A stretch of DNA of 64,000 nucleotides from Parietaria judaica (Eukaryota > Streptophyta > Magnoliopsida > Rosales > Urticaceae). The notes below the pieces were generated by a model. It was not told where the DNA came from, did not search any database, and was given only the letters and a program-made list of their open reading frames with translations. This document shows positions 36,111 to 47,300 of the stretch, piece by piece; within the stretch, counting starts at the first letter, position 1, and each line of letters starts with the position of its first letter. The DNA lies in NCBI GenBank assembly GCA_954871525.1, contig OX940863.1, positions 26,734,001 to 26,798,000 of the forward strand, given 5' to 3'. Made by a program: the position numbers and the translations under genes.

Positions 36111-38460
36111 TGTTGAAAGAATTAAAACACAAAATATCAGAATTAAAGTGTTAGCTGTATATAACATATTATGTTGGGCTCATTTATCAAGAAATATTTC
36201 ATTTGTGTATAACAAAATTATGTTAGGGATTACTGCATGAGAATAGATCTGCTTTGTATAAATTAGTATTACTATTAATTCTAATATTTGTAACATAAAT
36301 AATTAATTTTATAGTAAATGCATCAATATATACATATTCTTTTTTAGGAGCAATAACACTTATAGGCCATAAAACAATAACGACATCGAATTTAGTGCAT
36401 GTCGTGTTTAAGATACATTTATGATTAAATTTTGAAAACATCAATTATTCAACATTTTTATGAAGGTAAAACTATATGCATGTCTATCATGGCATTAAAT
36501 CGATAAACATAAAATTGAATTTCGATATTGTTTGTGACTTTTTCGGTATTATTAGCTCTAAAAGAAGAGAATTATAAAGATATGTACGTCGTACTTTAGT
36601 ACTTATGTTGCGTGTATCTTTTATTATAAGATCAGATTTATATATAAAAAAATCATGAATTAGTGAATAAAAAAATCATGATCCATTCATTGACTTTAAT
36701 TCTAATTATCTATAATCATGCTATTGATTTATAACCATGTTTCACTTTTGCAATTCAACAAGAAATCTCTTCTTTAACCTTTTTCTTTTAATAGCTCATA
36801 AGAGTTTTCATTATGTAACATTCGTGTTTTTAAGTAAGTTAACAAAGATTGGTACATTATCGAATGTTGTTTTAATCCTAGATATTAGGTCGCATATATA
36901 GATGAAAGTTAAATGCATGTGACAGAGTTTATATGTATGGCAATATTATTATACACACGTGACACAATCTTCACCGACACTATCGGTGATCTCTTCATGA
37001 CACACACACACCAAAAACATAAATTACGCATTGTGTATTTCGTAGGAATTACAATACATGCACACACCACTACTTATGTACAATAAAAGAAAATTACAAT
37101 AGAAGTAGTTAAACATTTGAACAATAATTTTTTTTAAGGGAATTTGAACAATAATTGAGGTAGCATGAGTTCAAAAGAAAAAAATAGTGATAAAAGTACT
37201 TAAAGTTAGCAAATATGGGGGCAGTACATTTTTTCGTCTAAGTTTTTGACCGATGAGTTGGTCAACTTTTTAACATTTAATTATTAAATCATACCTATAA
37301 TACACTTTTTTATGCTCATCCGAATATTAGAGGAAAAAATGTGTCCGCGACTTTGAGGTTTTTTTTTTCCTATTTTTTCACTTTGTACCCGTGTCGTTTC
37401 AGTTGATCAAAATTTGAGTATTTTTGTCGCAATTCTCACTAAAATTAATAATAAAAAATAACAGCAAAATTATCCACTAACTATGGAGACGTCTAAACTC
37501 TAAATGTACCATTTATCCACCAAAAGTTTAAGTACAAACTAACGCTTTATTGCATCATTAAATCTTCATAATATCTTAAATTACACAATGAAAGCTATAA
37601 AATATAATGTCTTCAAAAGCAGATCGGTATATAATGTATGAGTAGCTCAGGCATTCAATATCTTTCAAATCTATTCAATGCATTTACAGCTCATAACATC
37701 TGTATTTAACATTTAAATGAACGATATAGGTACTCTATATTTATGTCATGCAACTATATTAACAAACTAGTTACGTCCACGATTAGCGTTTAATTATTTG
37801 AATAACCAAATATGAAATACAAAATAATCAGCATGCGTACATCGTTTTTAATATATATATATATATATGTATATATTAATATTAATGTTGCCTAATTTGT
37901 ATCAAAATGTAAAACATTTTTATCCCCGTGTCGTGATAGTCGTCAATAATGAAATTAATATTCATCATTATTTTTAACACGTACCTTTTTAATTTCTTTG
38001 TCATGAGTCATGAATATATATGATAATACATATCTTTAACGATCAAACAGAAAAGAGCAAAAGTAAAAGAAGTCTCTACTCTCCACTATATAGCAGTAAT
38101 TAGGTTGGGTCAGAACGTACCGATTCATGAATTTAATGCCATAGCGACAAAGTATTTATGGTATACTATAATAAGGATACCTTAATTATGCAACTTTTAT
38201 ATTTTTGCTTAATTAAATTCTAGAATTGAGATATAATAACTTCGATAGAATTAATGAACTATAAATAAAAACCCGAAAAGTTTATATATACGATTGTAGT
38301 ATTGTGACTGTACATCCACATTCTATTTATTACAACAACAACAAAAAATTAATTTTATAAAAACATTTTGATAATTATACCATTTGGTTATTAATAAATT
38401 GGAGAATTAGCCGCAAATATACCTATATGTATAAAAATGATGACTTATATTTTCAATTTT
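36111..38460. other. Intergenic region upstream of the oxidase gene
   Basis: AT-rich, no gene seen. Short phrases such as AAAAGTACTTAAAGTTAGC and TATTTTTGTCGCAATTC near 37180-37450 resemble scattered Mutator-like element ends. Confidence 0.4.
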
Positions 38461-38469
38461 TTTTAGAGG

Positions 38470-38676
38470 CACAAATTTTTAATGATATAAAAAAAAAAGT
38501 TTGACGAAAGTACCAAAATATGTCGACATTCAATCTCTGTTAGCTTCGTCATGAAACACAACGCAGTAGTATTTTATTTGTCCTCGTGGAGTTTCACGGC
38601 AAAGCTAATGGAGAATAAACGTTGACAAACTTTGGTACTTTTGCCAAACTTTTTTCATCATTAATAAGAATTTGTG
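38470..38676. mobile_element. Foldback MITE upstream of the oxidase gene
   Basis: CACAAATTTTTAATGAT...AAGTTTGACGAAAGTACCAAA on the left is complementary to TTTGGTACTTTTGCCAAACTT...AATTTGTG on the right. The arms are about 95 bp around a short centre. Flanking A/T runs hide any TSD. It lies about 290 bp before the start codon of the gene at 38965, within the likely promoter. Confidence 0.72.
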
Positions 38677-38964
38677 AAAAAAAAAAAGAGCGATACTCAT
38701 ACACGAAGTCACGAATCATCATTTTTCAACATATTTGTAAATATGTCTCTAATTTTACTAAATAAAACGTATATACATGCTACACAATATTTAATTTAAT
38801 AATCATTATAATCAATATAGTTCTGATATACATCAAAATAATAATAAAAAAAAGGAGGCAACAATTTAATTGACGTATATGTATATTAGATATATTTATG
38901 TATAATACATATATATATATATATATATGCATAATTATATAGTAAACACTTGGTCGTCACGAAA

Positions 38965-40644
38965 ATGGCGACCAGAATCTCAATCTTACATCTACTAACA
39001 GCAACGATAATACTCTCTTCACAGTTGATCACCATTCAGTCTTACCAAGGAAAATGGAAGCTTCTGAGGAAAAGCATTGGAATCTCAGCAATGCATATGG
39101 CATTGCTGCCAAACGACAAGATCATCGTCTTCGACCGGACCAACTCCGGCCCCTCGAACCTCACTCTTCCGGCCTCGAAATGCTCGAAAGCCAGTGGCGA
39201 CAGCGGTGACCCTGAGGCAGAAAAGATCGGCTGCTACGCGCACTCCGCGGAGCTTGACACGTCGCAGCGGGCCGTTCGCCCCCTCACCATCCTCACGGAC
39301 ACGTGGTGCTCCTCCGGTGCGCTCTCCCATGATGGCGTGTTGATCCAAACAGGCGGTTTTGAGGCTGGCGAGAAAGTGGTTCGGTATATGGACTCTTGCT
39401 CGGACTGTGATTGGGTTGAGGAATCCGATGGCTTGATTTCGTCCCGCTGGTATGCAACCAATCAGGTGCTGCCAGATGGCAAGATCATTGTCGTCGGAGG
39501 ACGGTTACAGTTTTCGTATGAATTCGTTCCGAAGAGCTCCGATAGGAAGCTGTACAAGCTTCCATTTCTGGAAGAAACGAGATACTCGGCGAAAGTGCCG
39601 AACAATCTGTACCCGTTTCTCCACCTCGTTCCTGACGGGAACCTCTTCGTTTTCGCCAATGACCGAGCGATTCTGCTGGACTATGTTAGCAATAAAATTG
39701 TCAGGAAATTTTCGGCAATGCCGGGAGAGGAAGGTGGCTCGGTGGCGAGGAACTATCCGAGCACTGGCTCATCAGCATTGCTCCCGATCACGCTGTCCCG
39801 GAATGGCTCGGGCTATTCGGACGTGGTTGTTTTGGTCTGCGGCGGGACGGTGCCGGAGTCAAACGTGAAGGCAAATGCCGGAGAATTTGTTTTGGCGGCG
39901 AGGAGCTGTGGGAGGATGGTGATTACGGCGGAGGAACCGAGCTGGGAAATGGAGATAATGCCGGTAGAGAGAGTGATGGGAGACATGATTATGCTTCCGA
40001 CCGGAGACGTTTTGATCATCAACGGGGCACGGAGGGGAACTGCTGGGTGGAATTCAGCCAGAGAGCCGGTTTTGAACCCGGTCTTATACCGAACTGGGAA
40101 GAAACAAGGGTCTCGGTTTGAGGTTATGAGCGCGACTAAGGTCCCGCGTTTGTACCATTCAACTGCGCATTTGTTGTCCGACGGTAGGGTTTTGGTCGGA
40201 GGGAGCAACCCAAACCGTAACTACAACTTCTCGACGATTTTCCCGACAGAGTTAAGCGTCGAGGCATTCTATCCGCCCTATTTGACGAACTCTGAAACTG
40301 TTACATCCCGTCCGGCGATCACTAGCGTCAAGCCGGGGGCGGCGATCACTTACGGTGAGAAGATCTCCGTGCAATTCCGGTCGAAAAATTCGTCAGCTAA
40401 AGCCCACAACGGCCAGATTTACGTGACAATGGTGGCGCCATCGTTCACGACGCACTCGTTAGCGATGAACCAACGGTTGTTGGTTTTGGACATCAAACAA
40501 GTGAGACGGGGGAAGTCTGGCTGCGACTACGCTGCCGAGGGCTACACTCCAGCGACGCCGGAGTTGGCGCCGCCGGGCTATTACATGCTCTTCGTGGTGG
40601 TTGATGGCGTGCCGAGTAGAGGAATGTGGGTCAAGATCAAGTAG
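38965..40644 (+). CDS. Glyoxal/galactose-oxidase-like secreted copper radical oxidase
   Basis: 559-residue intronless protein of the plant glyoxal oxidase (aldehyde oxidase GLOX-like) family, predicted to oxidise small aldehydes or related substrates to acids with production of H2O2 in the cell wall. Residues 1-26 form a signal peptide ending near IQS; about 30-275 is the glyoxal oxidase N-domain, a kelch-type propeller continues to about 440, and the C-terminal DUF1929 domain covers about 450-558. Likely copper/radical residues are present: Cys115 (DTWCSS) for the Cys-Tyr crosslink with Tyr163 (RWYAT), Tyr397-His398 (LYHST) and His497 (TTHS). Length fits the family. I start at ATG 38965 (AAAATGGCG, good context); the frame extends five codons upstream only from a TTG. 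No stop or frameshift; GC content is much higher than the flanks. Substrate cannot be told from sequence. Confidence 0.95.
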   Translation: MATRISILHLLTATIILSSQLITIQSYQGKWKLLRKSIGISAMHMALLPNDKIIVFDRTNSGPSNLTLPASKCSKASGDSGDPEAEKIGCYAHSAELDTSQRAVRPLTILTDTWCSSGALSHDGVLIQTGGFEAGEKVVRYMDSCSDCDWVEESDGLISSRWYATNQVLPDGKIIVVGGRLQFSYEFVPKSSDRKLYKLPFLEETRYSAKVPNNLYPFLHLVPDGNLFVFANDRAILLDYVSNKIVRKFSAMPGEEGGSVARNYPSTGSSALLPITLSRNGSGYSDVVVLVCGGTVPESNVKANAGEFVLAARSCGRMVITAEEPSWEMEIMPVERVMGDMIMLPTGDVLIINGARRGTAGWNSAREPVLNPVLYRTGKKQGSRFEVMSATKVPRLYHSTAHLLSDGRVLVGGSNPNRNYNFSTIFPTELSVEAFYPPYLTNSETVTSRPAITSVKPGAAITYGEKISVQFRSKNSSAKAHNGQIYVTMVAPSFTTHSLAMNQRLLVLDIKQVRRGKSGCDYAAEGYTPATPELAPPGYYMLFVVVDGVPSRGMWVKIK

Positions 40645-41503
40645 GGTTTGACTATTATTAGTCGTTTGGTCAACTTTAATTTTGAAATTTATTAAATGGG
40701 ATTTTCCTTTCGATGTCTTTCCTTAAAAACTGTGATGTAATCAATATAGTCATGTTGTTATTGGGCATAGATTGTCGGATTGATTTCTTTGATTATCTAA
40801 TGAACGCAAGTCATTTACTATAAGAACTTTATATTTTAATCTTTTTATAATCATTCTCAATCATAAGTGTAGACTTATAATTGGTTGATTAAAGTAGTAA
40901 TGATCAAGAAAAGTTAGATATTTTAATTCAAGGATAATTGTGGCTTAAGTAACCAAGCTTGCTCAAGATGGCGCAACATTTTTTTAAATTTTTAATTGCG
41001 CTAAATTAATATCCAAAGATTGGGTTATTCTGTTTTTGGCTGGCTCTAGCCCGTTAAAGTTAAATATTGTAGACAAATATATACTTTATGTTATTCCCCG
41101 TATAATAGCGATATAAATATCCAAAATCTCATTAAAAAAAAAAAGAAGAAGACATATTTTAAAATTTTAAGTTGTGTGGATAAATAACATGCAAGTGCTT
41201 AGAATCTATGGCATTAACCATGGTACGGTCTACAATTTCTTGTTAAACATTATTCTCAATCTTTTTTTTTTATTAATGGATTTCAATGAGTGTACGTAGT
41301 TTTATCTCGCTTTCAGTAAAATTCAACAAAAAATGTTTGACGATAAAGTTTAACAGGAAATAATGCCATGAGTTTTAAAACCTTGATTACTTTTTTAACA
41401 GAGCCAATCGAGAAAAGGAATGCTGCACAAATTTGCCAAGCTTGGATGCTTAAGCTGCAATTACACCTTCAACCTTCTATTCACTACCTATGCGTACATA
41501 TAT
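40645..41503. other. 3' flank of the oxidase gene
   Basis: AT-rich. The first 150-200 bp should contain the 3' UTR; no canonical AATAAA is present close to the stop, which is common in plants. No further gene. Confidence 0.4.
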
Positions 41504-42399
41504 GGGAAATTTGGGGGCGAAAATCATCGAAGTCACTAAATTCTTGCAAATAAATCACTACCGTCTATTTTTTGCAGCGAAAGTCATTAACGTCATCAAT
41601 TGTTTGCAGATAAGTCACTAACGTTTATTTTTTGCGGCGAAAATCTTCAAAGTCACTAAATTCTTGCAGATAAATCACTAACGTCTATTTTTTGCGCCAA
41701 AAGTCATTAACGTCAGCAGGGGCGAACCAGGAATTGTCGGAATTGTCCTCTACGAGTTTTCATGCTCTGAAAATAATTCATAATAGGCTCGTCACCGATT
41801 CCATTTAAAACATCTTTCTCAATGTATGTAAATAAAATATCATTTAGTCAGTCGTTTCCCATTTTGTTGCATGTATCAGTCTTCACAAACTTCATAGAAG
41901 AAAACTGATCTATGCAATTTGTCTTAATGTATGAAGTTTGTGAAGACTCATCTATGCAACAAAATGGGAGACGACTGACTAAATGATATTTTATTTACAT
42001 ACATCGAGAAAGATGTTTTCAATGAAATCGGTAACGAGCCCATTATGAATTATTTTCAGAGCATGAAAACTCATAGAGGACAATTAATATTGTAATTTAT
42101 GTTCCGCATTTTAATATCATTTTATTTTTAAAATTTAGTATGATAATTTTCGCTTCCCCTTCTAACAATTCTTGGCTTCGCCCCTGCTGACGTTAATGAC
42201 TTTTGGCGCAAAAAATAGACGTTAGTGATTTATCTGCAAGAATTTAGTGACTTTGATGATTTTCGCCGCAAAAAATAAATGTTAGTGACTTATCTGCAAA
42301 CAATTGATGACGTTATTGACTTTAGCCGCAAAAAATAGACGGTAGTGATTTATTTGCAAGAATTTAGTGACTTCAATGATTTTCGCCGCAAATTTCCCT
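41504..42399. repeat. 0.9-kb imperfect palindrome (inverted duplication)
   Basis: GGGAAATTTGGGGGCGAAAATCATCG at the left is mirrored by the complement of TGATTTTCGCCGCAAATTTCCC at the right (differences only in GGGGGCG/GCGGCG). Arms of about 400 bp continue to a centre near 41925. Each arm has an outer part made of about 60-bp repeats (GCGAAAATC...TCACTAAATTCTTGCA...AACGTCTATTTTTTGC; starts near 41518, 41577, 41637, 41697). Each inner part begins CAGGGGCGAACCAGG / CTTGGCTTCGCCCCTG, typical of a hAT MITE end. The right arm has about 80 bp missing from the left. No direct TSD flanks the CAGGGGCG ends: the neighbouring bases are themselves inverted (AACGTCAG / CTGACGTT). Confidence 0.9.
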
Positions 42400-43223
42400 A
42401 CATATATAGTAGAACATCTATAAATTAATACTCGATAAATTAATAGTCACGATTAAATAATATTTTTGTCCGGTTCCGACTCGGGCCTAACTGGCTAAAT
42501 TAATAATTCGCTAAATTTATAAGATAATAATTTTTTTAGAAAGTATATATGTCCCAAGTGATATAAAAATTAATATTCAATATAAAAAAATTACATAAAT
42601 AATTATAAAATTACTATAAATAAAATATAACATAAACAACTATGAAATCATATTAAATAAAAAGATAACATTACATCACTAATCATGTAGTCTTCTTAAA
42701 ATATGATTCTATAGTAATTTTGTTTCCGAAGCTATTACTATCGAAGCTATTGTACCCTATAACATTACATGATTCACTAATGTACCCTAAAACCCTTATC
42801 ACTAATGTAAGAAGCTGTTGTTATTCCTCTTTAATATTTCTGAGATTGGTACTCTAATAAAAAAAATTAAATCATAATAGTCTTTCTCGATATTTTTAAT
42901 ATTGATACTAAAATATTCTCGATATAAAAAATTGAAATAATTTTTTTTTAATAAAGATGTTTATATAATTATAGTTGGTTACTATTTTTTTCTTCATTAA
43001 TGTATAAATTAATAAATTATTAATTTATATGTTAATTAATAATCCAATAAGATAATATATTTCGCCGGTCCCAATAATATTAATTGATAGAGGTTCTATT
43101 GTAGCTGGTTAATATTTTTTTTTCTTCATTAATGTATAAATTAATAAATTATTAATTTATATGTTAATTAATAAACCGATAAGATTATATTTTTCGTCGG
43201 TCACAACAATATGAATGTATAGA

Positions 43224-43273
<50 letters not shown>

Positions 43274-44090
43274 TATATATAATATGTGCCAATCTTGAAG
43301 TGAAATCAATGAATATCTACTCACTTGAAATATCGCCGCTTTAGTACAAGCACTATTAATTGTCCCATAAATTCTGTCGAGTACCTTTTATGTCGTTTTT
43401 AATTTTTTAATATTTTTAAATTTTTTTATGTATTTGAAAAAAGTTATGTCGTTTTCTACGAATTAAGATAATTCGTATTTTGTCGTTTATATATTCAGAA
43501 AGTGAACATGTCGTTTGATGGCATGCTTTAGGCATAAATAATAATAAAAAAGAAGCAAAATACAGATAAAGTACCTTGAACTTATTTTTTAGAAGCAAAA
43601 CTACCAAATTGCTAAAAATTATTTATGGCGTTATTATCAAACCGTTAATTTTTTTAAAAAAATATCAATATTTATTGCAGCATAAACTCTTAAGTTATTA
43701 CAGACGACGTAAATACATAAGGTATTTTCATTTTTTAGTGACATAAGTATTTAATTAAGTTGTCTCTTTTTTTAATCAGTTTACTCTTTAAAAAACTTAA
43801 CCATTTGCCGCTATGTTTTATATTAGTTTAATTATTCAATTTATGTTATATATTCGTGTTTTAGTCTAATTTATATATATTAGTTGTATCAAAGTCCCTC
43901 CCTTATGTAAAACGTTTATCGCTTTCGATAAAATTTAAAATAAAAATAAAAATAGTCTACATTTGCCTTATCTTTTATAAAGATATTTTTTCATCGAAAA
44001 ATTTATTTATTTATTTTGGTGAAAAGACTACTCGCCACTCGGGGTTCCTTCTCTCTTTATATTTCTTTTTTCATAACTTTTTTAGCTTCC
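42400..44090. other. AT-rich non-coding stretch
   Basis: Two diverged direct copies of ATTAATAAATTATTAATTTATATGTTAATTAAT (42995-43060 and 43120-43180) and a long TA run. No gene seen. Confidence 0.45.
43229..43270. repeat. (AT)n microsatellite
   Basis: Uninterrupted AT dinucleotides for about 42 bp. Confidence 0.95.
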
Positions 44091-44303
44091 CTCCCACCCA
44101 AGTTTTAAATACCGCTTGCCGATGTCGTTTCACATTCTTCGTTTTACGGATATATCGCTTGCCGATGGGTATGCCGATGGGCAAATCGTAAAAAAAAAGG
44201 GCATACCGCATGCCGCATATACCGCACTTTTCGCATGGGCATACCACATGTCGATGGGGTTTTCGACGGATATTCTGTAAAAAAATATTTGAGTATTTCC
44301 AAT

Positions 44304-47300
44304 CAAGGTGCAAAATATCGCGAAAGTCGAGCGATATTCGAACCGACTTTCGTTTTTTAGGGATATGCGGAACGACATCCCTTTCGTTTCGCTGTCGTTT
44401 TACCAAATTTCGCGAAAAATAAAACGACATTCGCAAGGAAAATCTTTTGTCGTTTTTTGCCTCCAAAACGACGAAATGGAGCTCGAAATTCGCCAAAACC
44501 CTAAAAAACGCAGCCTCTCACCATTTTCTCATTTCTCGCCTCCCACCCTTCGACTTTCGCATTTCTCCCGACTGCCGCACCTCTTTCCGACCATGGCTTC
44601 ACAAAAGTTGCAGTTTTTCGCGATAAATCAAGAGGTAGGAGTATGGAAAGCCGAGCTTATGTGTGTAATTTTTCCCAAATTTCGTCGGGCTGTTTTCTTG
44701 AATCTAGGGTTGCGATTTTTTAGGGTTTAGGCTTAATTTTAGACTAATTAGTGGTGGATATCTTGATTAATATGATGTTATGATTCATAACATGATTCTA
44801 GAGTCTTGACTTGTACATTTACTTAGTTTATTTAGTATGTGTATTTGAGTTTATGAAAATCGAATATGTTGATTCCGTTTTGTCTGAGAAGGATAAATGT
44901 TGTGTTCTTCTTGATGATGTTGTTGATAAATTGGTACAAATCTTAGTTTGTAATGGTTAAATTAGGCTCAAAATGATTATATTAAATTTGTTGTTAAACT
45001 TTATGTTAAATTAGTGACAAGATGTTTGAAGATGTTGATTCATTTTCACTGACCGATTTTAATTGGTTGGTTAATTTGTTAATTAACTAAGTTTATTGAT
45101 TTATTTTGATTTATTGATTGATTAAATGAAATGGGTTATTCGAATTTTGAATATAATTGTAATCTTGATTCTTGATTTAGGTGAGACATGCCTCCCGTCG
45201 ATCCCGCCAGGGAGCATTGTACTCCAGTTGGCGCTGGATTCCAATGTAATTATTGCGGACATGTCATAAAAGGTGGTGGCATCACCCGGATGAAGCATCA
45301 CATCGCGGGGATCGATCCGCGAAAAAACACTAAAGCGTGCCAAAATGCCCCGCCGGAGGCGAGAGACGTTTGTCGGGGCGTTATCGGGAAATTTCGAGAG
45401 AAAAAAGAGAATGATAACAAGATGGAAGAGATTGTTAGGCGCCAGATACGCTCCAACCTTGCGGGGGTCCCGTCCGAGGTGTACTAGAGATATCAGGAGA
45501 TACGAGATGAAGTAGATTCAGACGACGAGGCCACGGAGACTGAGATTATACGCATAAAAAAGAAAGCTAGACGACAAGCGGCGGCCGATAGATTCCTTTT
45601 GGAACAATGCCCACACATTGCATGCATTGTGCCAAATGACTCGTCATCTTCACAACCGACCTCATCGCCTGTGATTCCGTCTTCGTTCTCACACTTGAAG
45701 AAGGATAAGTCGAAACAGAAGAAGTTGCCGGGAATGATTCTCCCCCAATTGGTTGATCGAGTTTGCCATAATGTGAGTAAGTTCTTTATTCATGAAGGCG
45801 TGTCGTTCAGAAAGGCGAAGTCGCCACACTTCTTGAATATGACGGATAGCATCGCAGAAGCAGGTAAATGTCATTTAAAAGTAATTAGAGGCTGTATATA
45901 ATTTGTTTATTTATAGTCGATAATTAATGATAATAACATTTTATTTTTCCAGGTCCTGGTTGTCCTATGCCCTCGCCTTACGAAATTTCAGAGAAATATT
46001 TGCCCTTAGAGGTGGCGGCTGCCGATCGGATGATAGAAGAGGCTCGAAAGATTTGGGTAGAAAAAGGGTGCACGGTCATGTCAGACGGTTGGACGGGTCC
46101 AACCAATCTTTCGATCATTAACATCATGGTCTACTCGGCGGGGAAAACGGTCTTCCTGAAGTCCATCAACGCTTCTAACAAGATCAAGAACTCAGAGTAC
46201 ATTTTCCATGTCTTGAAGGAAGTCATACACGAGGTCGGTCCTGAGAATGTAGTCCAGCTCGTTACAGATAACGGATAGGCTTACGTCAAAGCCAGTAAGT
46301 TATTGATGAAAAAGTTCCACATCTACTGGACCCCATGTGCTTCCCATTGCATAGACCTCATGTTTGAGGATCTTGGGAAACGTGACCTCATCAAGATCCC
46401 GGTAGACCAGGCAAGGTCGATTGTGAAGTTCATCTATAACCACACCATCGTCCTGGACTACATGAGGAAGACGACGAGATGCGAACTCCTCCGTCCCGGT
46501 GCCACACGTTTTGCCACAAATTACCTGACGGTGAAAAGCGTGAAGGATAACAAAGCTGGCCTCCGCCAAATGTTCAGTTCTCCGTGGTGGTTCGAAAGCT
46601 CATGGAAAAAGACGGCGAAAGGGCAAGCTGTCGAGGATTTGTTAATGTCCTCAAAGTTTTGGGAGGGCATTGACAACTGTATCCAGATATACGACCCCAT
46701 GTATTTGGCCTTACGCTTCACCGACTCGGAGATACATCCCACTATGGGCATGATGTATCGTGTATACGACTTGTTGCACAGCAAGCTCAAGAGCCTCAGA
46801 GGCCGGGGTTGGGCCGTCAACATCGTGCACAAGCGATGGAAGGACCAACTCTGTCATCCGCTACACGAGGTTGCCCATTGGTTGAATCCCAATCACCAAT
46901 GGGACCCTCAGATCAAGATGCGAGATAATTGCCAGTTGAAAGTGTCGAAAGTTTATGAGGTCTTGTTTCCTTAGGACTCTGTCGCGACTCTGGCTGCCGA
47001 GGTTAGTGGAATACTTTGTTGAAATTAAAATGTCTTTCATGTGGATTAATTTTAAAATGTTTGTTACTTTGTGTTTCATTTATGTAGATGCTTCACTTTC
47101 AAGCGTGTAACGGTGAAATGCGCTCTAGAACGGCTATTGCGGCGAGAAATAACGTGGCACCAGGTATTGATTGCAATTTTTGTAAATCTACATTGGGAAA
47201 AATTCTAATTACACTTCACTCTTGCAGCCGATTGGTGGACTATGTTTGGCGGAGAGTGTCCGACTCTACAGAAGTTAGCCGTGAGGGTCTTGTCGCAGAC

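Noticed and set aside
38950..38964. Five-codon N-terminal extension of the oxidase
   Set aside because: It would start at TTG; the first ATG in frame is 38965, in a good context and directly before the signal peptide.
39077..39868. Alternative-frame open frames inside the oxidase gene
   Set aside because: Shadows of GC-rich coding sequence; no motif, and the main frame is intact over 559 codons.
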